From: Clostridia bacterium
GTDB lineage: Bacteria; Bacillota; TC1; UBA5767
NCBI GenBank assembly: GCA_016887505.1
Contig: CP069393.1
Span: 558,001 to 622,000, forward strand
Direction: 5' to 3'
Length of the DNA stretch: 64,000 nt
The notes below the pieces were generated by a model. That model had not been told where the DNA came from and searched no databases. It saw only the letters and a program-made list of their open reading frames with translations. The translations under genes were made by a program, and so were the position numbers. Shown piece by piece: positions 52,648 through 61,793 of this stretch (positions are counted from its first letter, which is position 1; each line of letters starts with the position of its first letter).

Positions 52648-52765
52648 CATTTTTTTAAGAAGAAGCCATTGCAAGAAAGTGTTCGATCGGAACTGTTAGG
52701 CACAGGTAAAAAACGCGAAAAAAATAATTATACTTGGCAATGGTACTACAAGAAGTAAAAGCTAC

Positions 52766-52794
52766 TTGATGGAAACTAAATATCAGAGTACACT
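52766..52794 (+). promoter_or_regulatory. Candidate promoter for the FG-GAP-like gene
   Basis: TTGATG (52766-52771) and TACACT (52789-52794), 17-base spacing. An inverted pair CCATTGC (52667-52673) and GCAATGG (52736-52742) lies upstream. Nothing else is seen between the tRNA and the gene. Confidence 0.4.
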
Positions 52795-52842
52795 ATAAAT
52801 GGAGAAGATTGAAATTTCAATATATTGGGGTAGGAATACAAA

Positions 52843-53775
52843 ATGAATAGCATAAAAAATAGAAATAGATGGATTCCGCTCTTATTGCTTTTTTTTTGCC
52901 TGATATGCATCGTGATATTTTGCATGACTATAGATGCTGTTTCACAAGTAAGAGGGAATGGGAGATACTACCAGCAAGAGATCTTTGGTAAATATATTTT
53001 ATACTATGTAGGTCCAAATGGAGTAAAGGCTCTATTAGAGGACCAAGCGCTGCAAGTATTGGATGAATTGCAGGGAGAAGAAAACAAGTATTTACTCGTC
53101 TTACAAAAAAATGAAGTGATTTTTTTACCAGTTGGAAGCATAAGAGGCGAAATGAAATTCAAATTGCCATCCGGTGAAAAAATAATTCAGAGCCATTGCG
53201 TTTGTGATTTAGATGGTAACGGAACAGAAGAATGGTTGTTTTTAACGGGTGAACATTTCTTTATTCTAGAGCTAGACAAGGGAATTAAGATATTGTACCA
53301 GGGAGAATACCCCAATCTAAAGCCGTGGAAGGTACAGACCTCGGATGTGGATGGGGACGGAAAAAAGGAAATATCTTTGGGTGTCTATAAGAAGACTCTA
53401 TTCCATCCAGTGATGGACAAAAGACCGTATATCTATGATTGGGATGGTACAGAATTAGTTCCCAAATGGCGAGGCTCAAGGCTTGCTCATCCATTTAAAG
53501 ACTATATTTTCCAAGATATTGATTCAGATGGCAAAGATGAAATTGTTGCACTTGAATTTCTTGCGGATGCATCGCAGATGGTTCAAGCCTATCGTTGGAA
53601 GGGATTTGGTTTTGAAGCCATGATCTGTTCTGATTCGAAACGTGAGATTGAAACAATATGGCGAGCAGCAGATGGAAAAGTGGGTGTAACGATAAGAAAT
53701 GGTATGGAACAAGAAGATTTTTGTCTGGAATATATTAAAGGAGTGTGGAAAGAAAATGCAATATGCAAAAGGTAA
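52843..53775 (+). CDS. Membrane-anchored protein with FG-GAP-like calcium repeats
   Basis: A 310-residue protein of unknown function. One N-terminal membrane helix (WIPLLLLFFCLICIVIF, about 10-28) anchors an external domain with three Asp-rich calcium-type loops: DLDGNGTEEW, DVDGDGKKEI and DIDSDGKDEI, evenly placed like FG-GAP/VCBS beta-propeller blades. It overlaps the following lipoprotein gene by 20 bases, so the two are probably one envelope unit. Confidence 0.75.
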   Translation: MNSIKNRNRWIPLLLLFFCLICIVIFCMTIDAVSQVRGNGRYYQQEIFGKYILYYVGPNGVKALLEDQALQVLDELQGEENKYLLVLQKNEVIFLPVGSIRGEMKFKLPSGEKIIQSHCVCDLDGNGTEEWLFLTGEHFFILELDKGIKILYQGEYPNLKPWKVQTSDVDGDGKKEISLGVYKKTLFHPVMDKRPYIYDWDGTELVPKWRGSRLAHPFKDYIFQDIDSDGKDEIVALEFLADASQMVQAYRWKGFGFEAMICSDSKREIETIWRAADGKVGVTIRNGMEQEDFCLEYIKGVWKENAICKR

Positions 53776-55987
53776 TGCTAGAGCAATCTTATTTGTATGT
53801 TTGGGTTTATTATTGATGTTGATTGTACCTGGATGCCAAGTAAATAAAGAAGTGGCTGAAGAACCAGTTCAAGTTGAACCAGAATTAGAGACTAACGCGA
53901 CCTTCGTTTTTGATTTCTCAGATAGTGAGAATATCAGAAATATTGATGTGGACTATGTGGAATCGAATATCGTAGCCACGGTGCCCTCCTATCAAGTATC
54001 TAATAATCTTTCCAATATTGTAAATTTGGAACAATTTGGTTATTTTTCTCCAGACCAACAAAAGAAGCTTGTAGAAAATGGCTTTGTAGTTACGCCGAGT
54101 AAGGAAGAACAACTTTTCTACATCTACGAAAAAAATGAATATTTGAAGTTGCCTAGCTTTGTTACCACCGATTCGGTACTTCAGGTATACCATATATTCT
54201 ATGACTATTCATTGCGTCTTCTAGAACAAGAAAAATTGCTTGGCTATCTAGAAGAATTAACCGAGCACATGATGGTGAAGTCTATGGAGGTCTATGAATT
54301 ATTAGACAATCCGGATGTCAAAGAAGCTCAAAAGAACAATGTAGCCTATTTTGGAGTAGCGTTAAAATGCTTAGACAAAGACCTTCCAGAAGGTTTATCC
54401 CAGGATACGATAGATTTAATCGAATCAGAGTTTCAAAAGATTGTAGACATGCAAGGATTTGAATCTTCTAGTTTGTTTCCTTTTGAACTAGATTACAGCC
54501 AGTATAAACCACGTGGGCATTATACAAGGAATGATGATTTTAAACGATATTTTAAAACGATGATGTGGTACGGACAAGCACCATTTCCTCTTTATCGTGT
54601 CGTTGAGGATGAAAAAGTACGAAATCTTGAAGGAACAGTGCAGGCCATGCTGATTAGCTGCATGATATCGATGCAGGATGAAGGGACAAAAGATATCGAA
54701 CTATGGGATAAAATATATAGCCCCACTGTCTTTTATGTCGGCTCATCGGATGATTTGTCCGTTCTTGAATATCGAAAAATCATGCAAACTGTGTTTGGAA
54801 ATGAGCTTGATTTTAATGACTTAAGTGATAAACAGAATATGGATCTTTTTTATAAAGAAGCAGATAAACTTCCTGAGCCAAAGATTCAAGCAAAATATTC
54901 TGAAGTCACGACACCAGTTGGTAAACAGTTTCGTTTTATGGGACAAAGATATACACCAGATGCAGATATAATTCAAAATCTAGTTGAGCCAATCACGAGA
55001 CCCATACCATCTGGTTTAGATGTGATGGGCTGTATCGGTTCAGAACGAGCCTATCAAATTATGGTTGAACAATATAAGGTGTTGGAAGAGTATCCTCAGT
55101 ACCAAGAAAAGCATGAACAGTTAAAGGATGAGTTTGGATCGTTACCATTAGATACATGGCAATCCAATATGTATTACGGTTGGATGTGGACTCTGAAAGG
55201 ACTATTGGAAGAATATGACGCTGGATATCCATCCTTTATGACCAACCAAGCTTGGAGTGATAAGTCGCTATCGACTGCGTTAGCAAGCTGGTCTGAACTA
55301 AAACACGATACCGTACTTTATGGCAAACAAAGTGGTGCTGAGTGCGGGGGTGGAGAAGAACCACCAACAGTGAAAGGATACATAGAACCTAGTATGGAAG
55401 TATATAATCGGTTGCTATGGCTTACAAAATATTCTAGAGCCAATCTGAGCAAACGAGATCTCATGATTCCAGAACTTGAAAGCAAGATGGAACGATTTGA
55501 AGAACTTTTGACTTTTCTTTTAGAATGTTCTGAGAAAGAGCTAAACAATGAGGAACTTTCAAGTGAGGACTATGACCAATTACTGACCTATGGAGGTCTA
55601 TTGGAATATTTAACGAGCTCCTTTGCTGGTGATGGAACTAGATGGTTTGAAATTACCTCGGATACGGATAAAAATATGGCAGTAATAGCAGATATCCATA
55701 CGATTGCTCCCAATAGTTTGAGCCCGGGTGGCTATTTTGAAGTAGGCGTTGGTCCAGCTCATGAAATTTTTGTAGTAGTACCGATTGGTGGTTCACTCTA
55801 TTTAACGAGAGGGGCTACCTTCAGTTACTATGAATTTACTAGTACGGAACGTCTAACGGACGAAAGTTGGCAGCAGATGCTCAAAGATGAGTTGGCACCT
55901 AAGCAAGCAGACTGGACAAGAAGTTTCATTGTTGGCAATAAAGAAGAAGTACCAGAGCCCGTAAGTCCATATACCACAGGATGCTAA
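53756..55987 (+). CDS. DUF3160-family lipoprotein
   Basis: A 743-residue surface lipoprotein with signal peptide and lipobox IVPGC (Cys about 26). The core, including NLEQFGYFSPDQQKKLVENGF and the later TTDSVLQVYHIFYDYSLR, matches the DUF3160 family of unknown function. The C-terminal region includes GVGPAHEIFVVVPIGGSLYLTRGA. ATG 53756 is chosen over upstream frame extensions because it gives the signal peptide. It overlaps the next gene start by one base. Confidence 0.8.
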   Translation: MQYAKGNARAILFVCLGLLLMLIVPGCQVNKEVAEEPVQVEPELETNATFVFDFSDSENIRNIDVDYVESNIVATVPSYQVSNNLSNIVNLEQFGYFSPDQQKKLVENGFVVTPSKEEQLFYIYEKNEYLKLPSFVTTDSVLQVYHIFYDYSLRLLEQEKLLGYLEELTEHMMVKSMEVYELLDNPDVKEAQKNNVAYFGVALKCLDKDLPEGLSQDTIDLIESEFQKIVDMQGFESSSLFPFELDYSQYKPRGHYTRNDDFKRYFKTMMWYGQAPFPLYRVVEDEKVRNLEGTVQAMLISCMISMQDEGTKDIELWDKIYSPTVFYVGSSDDLSVLEYRKIMQTVFGNELDFNDLSDKQNMDLFYKEADKLPEPKIQAKYSEVTTPVGKQFRFMGQRYTPDADIIQNLVEPITRPIPSGLDVMGCIGSERAYQIMVEQYKVLEEYPQYQEKHEQLKDEFGSLPLDTWQSNMYYGWMWTLKGLLEEYDAGYPSFMTNQAWSDKSLSTALASWSELKHDTVLYGKQSGAECGGGEEPPTVKGYIEPSMEVYNRLLWLTKYSRANLSKRDLMIPELESKMERFEELLTFLLECSEKELNNEELSSEDYDQLLTYGGLLEYLTSSFAGDGTRWFEITSDTDKNMAVIADIHTIAPNSLSPGGYFEVGVGPAHEIFVVVPIGGSLYLTRGATFSYYEFTSTERLTDESWQQMLKDELAPKQADWTRSFIVGNKEEVPEPVSPYTTGC

Positions 55988-56916
55988 TGAATAGGCCTAT
56001 TAAGCTGTTTCTGCTAATCAGTATGGTTGTGATTCTTGCCACGAGTAACAACGTAAGTACAAAAGGACAAGTAACGTTAAAGGCAGTAGGAGATATTCTA
56101 CTTGACCGAGGTGTTAGACGCGATATGGACAGGGACTATGATTATCCATACCAAAACGTATTGAAAGAATTAGCGAATGCAGATATAGTGATAGGAAACC
56201 TAGAATGCCCTCTTACCGAAGAAGGTAATCCGGTATTGAAAGAACCTTCGATTGTCTTTAGAGGTGATCCTAGGAATGCTGAGGCGTTAAAAAAAGCTGG
56301 TTTTCAAGTTCTTAGCTTAGCCAACAATCATACTATGGATTATGACGAACAGGGATTTCTGAATACAATATCTAATTTGCAAAAGCAGGGTATAAATAGT
56401 ATCGGCGCTGTATTTTCTGGAGATACCTTCCAAAAACCAGTATTTATCGCAAAAAATGGTTGTACAATAGGATTCTTGGCCTATTCAGTATTTCCTCCAG
56501 AAGGCTATGTAAGTCTCAAAGGTAAAGCAGATGTGGCACGATACAACAAAGTTGGTTCTATAGAAGAAATACGAAGGGTAAAGAAAGAGTGTGATTTGCT
56601 TGTCGTTTCATTTCATTGGGGCAAGGAATTCAGCTATTACCCAAGTGAACAACAAAAGGAGATAGGACATCAAGTTGTAGAAGCTGGAGCAGACCTCGTC
56701 CTAGGCCACCATCCTCACGTAGTTCAGAGCAATGAAAACTATTTAAATGGATATATTTTCTATAGTCTAGGCAACTTTATTTTTGATAGACAAATCCCTA
56801 GCGGGACAGATGAATCTGTTATTGTCGAGATCATCATAAGGAATAAAAAAATTGTTGAAATGAATTCCATACCCTTAAAGATTAAAAATAGCCAGCCATT
56901 CAAAGACGAAGTATAG
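55987..56916 (+). CDS. CapA-family (PGA_cap) metallophosphoesterase-like protein
   Basis: A 309-residue exported protein of the CapA fold, related to poly-gamma-glutamate capsule proteins. An N-terminal hydrophobic signal (IKLFLLISMVVILATS) precedes AVGDILLDR, GNLECPLT, LANNHTMDY, SFHWGKEFSYYPS, GHHPHVVQ and YSLGNFIFD, all family motifs. No capB/capC gene is nearby, so capsule synthesis is unlikely; the substrate is unknown. The start overlaps the DUF3160 stop by one base. Confidence 0.85.
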   Translation: MNRPIKLFLLISMVVILATSNNVSTKGQVTLKAVGDILLDRGVRRDMDRDYDYPYQNVLKELANADIVIGNLECPLTEEGNPVLKEPSIVFRGDPRNAEALKKAGFQVLSLANNHTMDYDEQGFLNTISNLQKQGINSIGAVFSGDTFQKPVFIAKNGCTIGFLAYSVFPPEGYVSLKGKADVARYNKVGSIEEIRRVKKECDLLVVSFHWGKEFSYYPSEQQKEIGHQVVEAGADLVLGHHPHVVQSNENYLNGYIFYSLGNFIFDRQIPSGTDESVIVEIIIRNKKIVEMNSIPLKIKNSQPFKDEV

Positions 56917-56932
56917 GAATATAGATTATGAA

Positions 56933-56985
56933 AACCAGAACCACAGAAGATGTGTAAGCATATTTTGTGGTTCTGGTTATTTTTG
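56933..56985 (+). terminator. Terminator after CapA-like gene
   Basis: AACCAGAACCACA (56933-56945) pairs with TGTGGTTCTGGTT (56966-56978); ATTTTTGT follows. Confidence 0.8.
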
Positions 56986-57058
56986 TATCGCTGATAATGT
57001 GAAAAAATTATTCTGGATCGAATCTATTTTGACACAGAAGCTTCACATTCTAGTAACA

Positions 57059-57090
57059 ATATTGTCATTGACAATATATATTATTAATAA
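57059..57090 (+). promoter_or_regulatory. MarR-type operator overlapping the marR-ftsH promoter
   Basis: ATATTGTC-ATT-GACAATAT (57059-57077) is a perfect 8-base inverted repeat with a 3-base centre. It covers TTGTCA (57062-57067), which with TAATAA (57085-57090) makes a 17-spaced promoter; TTGACA at 57068 is an alternative -35. A MarR protein is encoded 40 bases downstream, so autoregulation is likely. Confidence 0.65.
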
Positions 57091-57129
57091 TAACGTATAT
57101 ACATTAAACATAAATAGTGGGAGAAAAAA

Positions 57130-57624
57130 ATGGATGTAAAGAATTTCAAGCAAATCATGACGGGGTACGGTAAGAGAATCACGGAAGCATTGAACGGAAC
57201 CTATGGACCCGTTTGTAGTGAATTAGGGCTTACTGTTTTGCAACTAAAGATCGTGATGGAACTATACCAAAATGGAACCCATACAATTGGAAGCTTGGCT
57301 AACAGTATGCTGATGGCCACGACGAATATGTCTACAATGTGTAAAAAAATGGAAAAAGCGGGGCTTGTTGAACGTACGAGAGATCAAATGGATGAAAGAG
57401 TTGTTGTTGTTAAACTTACAGCGAAGGGAAGTAGAATAGGGAAAGAGATTGAAAATAACATTTTAAGGAAAATAGATTGTATTGCCCAAGGAGAGGACGA
57501 TTTATTTTATGACGATATCGTAAAAGGATTTGACAAATTTACGATGTTGATTGAAAGAATAATTGACTCTGAAGAACAAGTGGGAAGGAAAGAGGATAAA
57601 GATGAACTTAAAGAACGACTTTAA
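57130..57624 (+). CDS. MarR-family transcriptional regulator
   Basis: A 164-residue winged-helix regulator: ELGLTVLQLKIVMELYQNGTHTIGSLANSMLMATTNMSTMCKKMEKAGLVERTRD spans the DNA-binding core in pieces, ending with the wing DQMDERVVVVKLTAKG. The GTG-free ATG 57130 has a GGGAG-type site ahead. It overlaps ftsH by 23 bases, a rare pairing, so it probably controls ftsH in response to a small molecule or redox signal. Confidence 0.88.
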   Translation: MDVKNFKQIMTGYGKRITEALNGTYGPVCSELGLTVLQLKIVMELYQNGTHTIGSLANSMLMATTNMSTMCKKMEKAGLVERTRDQMDERVVVVKLTAKGSRIGKEIENNILRKIDCIAQGEDDLFYDDIVKGFDKFTMLIERIIDSEEQVGRKEDKDELKERL

Positions 57625-59410
57625 AAAGCCATTCATTTTCTACTATCTCATCGCGATGGTGATTGTATTATTCTTAAATGCGGTTATATTTCCAATTTTC
57701 ATGAATCAAGAAGTTAATGAAGTAGATTATGGTACCTTCTTAAGAATGGTTGAGGACGGAGAAGTAACCAAAGTTGAGGTACGCGAAGAAGAAATAGGTT
57801 TTACAACAGAGAATGAAACAATTTATATCACTGGTAGAATGGACGACCCGCAACTAGCAGATAGGCTTCTTGAAGCGAATGTTGATGAATTTTCAGAAGT
57901 ATTTCCTCAAGAAATGTCACCACTGGTTAGCTTTTTGCTAACATGGATTATTCCGATTGGTCTATTCATCGCGTTGCAACAGTTCCTTATGAAAAAGATG
58001 CAGGGGGGAGGCGTTGGAAATGCCATGTCCTTTGGCAAGAGCAATGCGAAAGTCTATGTCCAGGCCCAAACAGGAATAACCTTTGCTGATGTAGCAGGAC
58101 AAGATGAAGCAAAGGAAGCTTTGCAGGAAATAGTAGCTTTTTTAGGAGATAAGAATAAGTATGCAGAAATTGGTGCTACCGTCCCTAAAGGAGCACTACT
58201 GGTAGGACCGCCTGGAACAGGTAAAACACTTCTAGCAAAAGCTGTAGCGGGAGAATCGAATGTACCATTTTTTTCCATCTCTGGTTCAGAATTTGTTGAG
58301 ATGTTTGTGGGTATGGGAGCAGCAAGAGTAAGGGATTTATTTAAACAGGCTAAAGAAAAAGCGCCTTGTATCGTATTTATCGATGAGATAGATGCTATTG
58401 GCAAAAGTAGAAATACTGCTTCTGGTATGGGTGGAAATGATGAACGGGAACAGACACTCAACCAGCTTTTAACTCAAATGGATGGATTTGATGCAGATTC
58501 AGGCGTCATCATTTTAGCCGCTACCAATAGTCCAGAGGTATTAGATAAAGCACTACTTAGACCGGGAAGATTTGATAGACGAGTACCGGTGGAACTACCC
58601 AACCAAGTTGGTAGAGAGGCGATTCTTAACGTTCATGCTAAAAAGGTGCAATTAGGACCAGGAATTGACTTTAAGGCTATTGCACGAGCGACCCCAGGTG
58701 CATCTGGGGCAGATTTAGCGAACATCATCAATGAAGGAGCTATTCGAGCAGTTAAAGAGGGACGAAAAAAAGTGGCTCAAGAGGATTTAGATGAAGCCAT
58801 AGAAGTAGTTATTGCAGGTTATCAAAGAAAGAATTCTGTACTAAGCAATAAAGATAAACTAACGATTGCCTATCATGAAATTGGTCATGCTTTGGTGGCA
58901 GCAAAACAAGAAGGTGCTGCACCTGTTCACAAAATTACGATCATTCCAAGGACTTCTGGCGCTTTGGGCTATACTATGCAGGTGGAAGAAAACGAAACCG
59001 TCTTGATGAGCAAGGAACAAGCTTTAGAAAGAATCACGACATACATGGGCGGTAGAGCAGCAGAGGATGTAGTTTTTGACCGAATTACAACAGGAGCATC
59101 CAATGATATTGAGCAGGCAACCAAAATTGCACGTGCAATGGTTACCAAGTATGGTATGAGTGAGCGCTTTGGCATGATGGCTCTAGAAACCAACAACAAT
59201 CCGTATCTTGGAGGAGATAGCACTCTATTGGTTTCGAATGAGACCGCCTCAGAAATTGATAGTGAGGTTTTGGAAATTATCAAAAAATGTTATGCAAAGG
59301 CGAAACAAATCTTAGAAGAGAATAAGGATAAAATGCATGATTTGACTAAATTTTTATTTGAGAAGGAAACCATTACGGGAGAAGAATTTATGGACGTGCT
59401 TGGTGAATAA
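57602..59410 (+). CDS. ftsH: ATP-dependent membrane zinc protease FtsH
   Basis: A 602-residue membrane protease. Two membrane helices (about 9-28 and 102-122) flank an external domain; AAA motifs are GPPGTGKT (about 200-207), FIDEIDAIG and the second-region RPGRFDRR; the zinc site HEIGH is at 425-429. Start ATG 57602, inside the end of the MarR gene. The usual ftsH neighbours (tilS, hpt) are absent, so this may be an extra copy; the host's main ftsH would lie elsewhere. Confidence 0.93.
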   Translation: MNLKNDFKKPFIFYYLIAMVIVLFLNAVIFPIFMNQEVNEVDYGTFLRMVEDGEVTKVEVREEEIGFTTENETIYITGRMDDPQLADRLLEANVDEFSEVFPQEMSPLVSFLLTWIIPIGLFIALQQFLMKKMQGGGVGNAMSFGKSNAKVYVQAQTGITFADVAGQDEAKEALQEIVAFLGDKNKYAEIGATVPKGALLVGPPGTGKTLLAKAVAGESNVPFFSISGSEFVEMFVGMGAARVRDLFKQAKEKAPCIVFIDEIDAIGKSRNTASGMGGNDEREQTLNQLLTQMDGFDADSGVIILAATNSPEVLDKALLRPGRFDRRVPVELPNQVGREAILNVHAKKVQLGPGIDFKAIARATPGASGADLANIINEGAIRAVKEGRKKVAQEDLDEAIEVVIAGYQRKNSVLSNKDKLTIAYHEIGHALVAAKQEGAAPVHKITIIPRTSGALGYTMQVEENETVLMSKEQALERITTYMGGRAAEDVVFDRITTGASNDIEQATKIARAMVTKYGMSERFGMMALETNNNPYLGGDSTLLVSNETASEIDSEVLEIIKKCYAKAKQILEENKDKMHDLTKFLFEKETITGEEFMDVLGE

Positions 59411-59417
59411 CAAAGTA

Positions 59418-59449
59418 AGAAACAGCCTAAAACAGTAGGCTGTTTCTTT
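59418..59449 (+). terminator. Terminator after ftsH
   Basis: GAAACAGCCTA (59419-59429) pairs with TAGGCTGTTTC (59436-59446); T follows. Confidence 0.8.
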
Positions 59450-59527
59450 AGCTTTGAAGAACAATATGGATGATTAAGTTTGTGGTTAGATTCATGGGTA
59501 GTATAATAGATAAAAGGAGGTTAAACT

Positions 59528-60079
59528 ATGAAAAGAACGGCATACATATTGTGTTTTAGCTTGCTCATGGTGCTATTGATTGCTGGTTGTCAAGTAGTTC
59601 CGAACGTGGAACCAGATGCTAGTGAGATGCCAATTGAGAAGGAAGAGCCCGCTTCTTTTGAGGAATCTTTGGTTCTTGAAGAACCAAAAGAATCTGAAGC
59701 CGTGCCAGAACCGGACCTATTTGAACTACTAAAACAAGATGATAAAACCTTAATAGCTGATATGACGGATGTTAGTGGGGGTTCCGCTAAGGGACTTGGC
59801 TATGTCAGAAATGTTGATGGCATTTTGACACATGCTGTTGTTGCGACCCTGCCTCCTCTTGAAGAAGGAACCTTCTATGAAGGGTGGTTGGTAAAACGTG
59901 GACCGCTTGATTTCTTTTCAACAGGGATGTTGACTCTTGAAGATATGGAAGACGGAAACTTCAAACTATTTTATACGGAAGAACAAGACCGATCTGAATA
60001 CCTGGAAGTGGTTATTACTCTAGAAACGAAAGACGACCAAGAACCAGAAGAACATATATTGGAAGGCATAGCACAATAA
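59528..60079 (+). CDS. Hypothetical lipoprotein
   Basis: A 183-residue exported lipoprotein: signal peptide with lipobox LIAGC (Cys about 21), then a Glu/Pro-rich linker (about 25-65) and a C-terminal beta domain (TFYEGWLVKRGPLDFFSTGML) faintly like the anti-sigma-K (RskA) external domain. No function is assigned. AAAGGAGG precedes ATG 59528. It is 13 bases upstream of the HAD gene. Confidence 0.7.
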   Translation: MKRTAYILCFSLLMVLLIAGCQVVPNVEPDASEMPIEKEEPASFEESLVLEEPKESEAVPEPDLFELLKQDDKTLIADMTDVSGGSAKGLGYVRNVDGILTHAVVATLPPLEEGTFYEGWLVKRGPLDFFSTGMLTLEDMEDGNFKLFYTEEQDRSEYLEVVITLETKDDQEPEEHILEGIAQ

Positions 60080-60092
60080 AAAGGAGGATAAC

Positions 60093-60821
60093 ATGAAAAG
60101 GACAGCAGCCTTTTTTGATATTGATGGAACCTTATATAGAGAAGGATTGATAACGGAGGTATTCAAAAAACTGATCCGTTATGAAATTATTGATGCTGAA
60201 CGATGGTATAAGGAGGTAAAACTGGATTATGACCGGTGGGACCAGCGAGTAGGAACATACGACTCCTATCTCTTAGGGATGGCTTCTATATATACAGAAG
60301 CCATAAAGGGACTGCATCAATCTCAAGTCAGTTTTATTGCAAAAAAAGTGGTGGAGCAAAAAGGTGGACGTGTTTATACATACACCCGAGACCGAATCAA
60401 TTTTCATAAAGATAACAGGCACCTGCTGATTGTTGTTTCTGGAAGTCCGATTGAATTGGTTCAAGAAATGGCTAACAAGTATGGGTTTGATAGGCATATA
60501 GGGTCAATATACAAACGGAAGAATGATATTTATACTGGTGAAGTTGTCCCCATGTGGGATTCTAAAAGTAAGGAAGAAGCAATTTATAAACTGGTCAATG
60601 AGTATGATATTGATTTGGAAACTAGTTATGCTTATGGAGATACGATGGGTGATTTTTCTATGCTTAAGATGGTAGGAAATCCTACAATTATCAATGCTAC
60701 GAAGGAAGTTTATCAGCGGATTACAAGCGATGAAGATTTACGGAAAAGGATTAATGTAATTGTAGAAAGAAAAGATATGATTTACCGCTTGGTACCAGAG
60801 CATATCGAGGTATTGTCATAA
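60093..60821 (+). CDS. HAD-superfamily phosphatase (HAD-IB/SerB-like)
   Basis: A 242-residue phosphatase: nucleophile motif FFDIDGTLY (Asp9, Asp11), motif II VVSGSP, and the Lys/motif IV pair with YAYGDTMGDFSML. The layout resembles PSPase-like HAD-IB hydrolases; substrate unknown. AGGAGG precedes ATG 60093. It overlaps the next gene by one base, so it is co-translated with the ADP-ribosylglycohydrolase. Confidence 0.85.
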   Translation: MKRTAAFFDIDGTLYREGLITEVFKKLIRYEIIDAERWYKEVKLDYDRWDQRVGTYDSYLLGMASIYTEAIKGLHQSQVSFIAKKVVEQKGGRVYTYTRDRINFHKDNRHLLIVVSGSPIELVQEMANKYGFDRHIGSIYKRKNDIYTGEVVPMWDSKSKEEAIYKLVNEYDIDLETSYAYGDTMGDFSMLKMVGNPTIINATKEVYQRITSDEDLRKRINVIVERKDMIYRLVPEHIEVLS

Positions 60822-61597
60822 TGCTTGGAGCTATACTTGGCGACATGATCGGCTCATACTATGAGATTCACCCTGAGGTAGAGCGCCTGCCTAGTATGAA
60901 GATGAAGTGGCATGACTATTCAGATGATACCGTTCTTACTGTGGCAACGATGGAGGCCCTATTAAATAATGAGGATTATGCAAAATCCTATCGTAATTAT
61001 TTTATGAACAATCAAGAACGGGACTATGGTAGACGTTTCATTGAGTGGGCAAGGGATGAAAAGATGCCAGCCTATGGTAGCTACGGCAATGGGGCAGCGA
61101 TGCGTATCAGCCCTATTGCGTTTATGGCAGAAAATGAATGCTGGCTTGAAAAAGAAGTTTATCAAAGTGCTACAGTTAGCCACAATCATCCAGCGGCTCT
61201 GACTGGTGCCCAAGCCATTGCCTTTTGTATTTTTTGGTTAAAAGAAGGTAAGGATAAACGCTATCTAAAAAAAGAAGTAGAGAGGCGTTTTCACTATGAC
61301 TTAGATTTTCGAATCATCGAAATACGAAAAAGCTATACTTTTGATGCAAGTGCCAGCGGTTCTGTCCCTCAGGCCATAAAGTGCTTTTTAGAAAGTGAAA
61401 ATTTAATGCAAGCCATTGGCAATGCTGTTTACTTAGGTGGAGATATGGATACAATTGCTGGTATGGCAGGGGCCCTTGGTGAGGCGGCCTATGGAATAAA
61501 AAGAGCACTTGCAAACACCATACTGAGTCGCTTGCCAAAAGAATATCAAAATACAGTTAAGAAATTCTATAATAAGTCATTAGCAAGAAGACTTTAA
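60821..61597 (+). CDS. ADP-ribosylglycohydrolase family protein, copy 2
   Basis: A short (258-residue) ARH/DraG member. LGAILGDMIGS at the N-terminus, YSDDTVLT with the metal-binding Asp pair and GGDMDTIAGMAGALG near the C-terminus are intact. It is distant in sequence from copy 1 at 46.9 kb. Coupling with a HAD phosphatase suggests that ADP-ribose released is further processed, but that is inference. Confidence 0.88.
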   Translation: MLGAILGDMIGSYYEIHPEVERLPSMKMKWHDYSDDTVLTVATMEALLNNEDYAKSYRNYFMNNQERDYGRRFIEWARDEKMPAYGSYGNGAAMRISPIAFMAENECWLEKEVYQSATVSHNHPAALTGAQAIAFCIFWLKEGKDKRYLKKEVERRFHYDLDFRIIEIRKSYTFDASASGSVPQAIKCFLESENLMQAIGNAVYLGGDMDTIAGMAGALGEAAYGIKRALANTILSRLPKEYQNTVKKFYNKSLARRL

Positions 61598-61660
61598 TTA
61601 TAAAAACTGGATAATGAGATAAAACGTAAAAGAAATGGATTGCACCTATGATAATGAGCA

Positions 61661-61691
61661 TAAAATTACCCCAACAACGAAGTGGGGTAAT
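61661..61691 (-). terminator. Terminator of amt
   Basis: ATTACCCCA (61665-61673) pairs with TGGGGTAAT (61683-61691); on the - strand a short T run follows. About 100 bases separate it from the amt stop, and nothing else is seen in that gap. Confidence 0.5.
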
Positions 61692-61793
61692 GGGTGTTTG
61701 GTCCATCCAGTATGAATCCAAACCATAAAGCTCAGATTCATCGGATATGGCCAAACGATATTGAATAGTAAAAATAGTTTTTTATAATGAATA

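Noticed and set aside
55987-56916. Poly-gamma-glutamate capsule locus
   Set aside because: Only the CapA-like protein occurs; capB and capC are absent.
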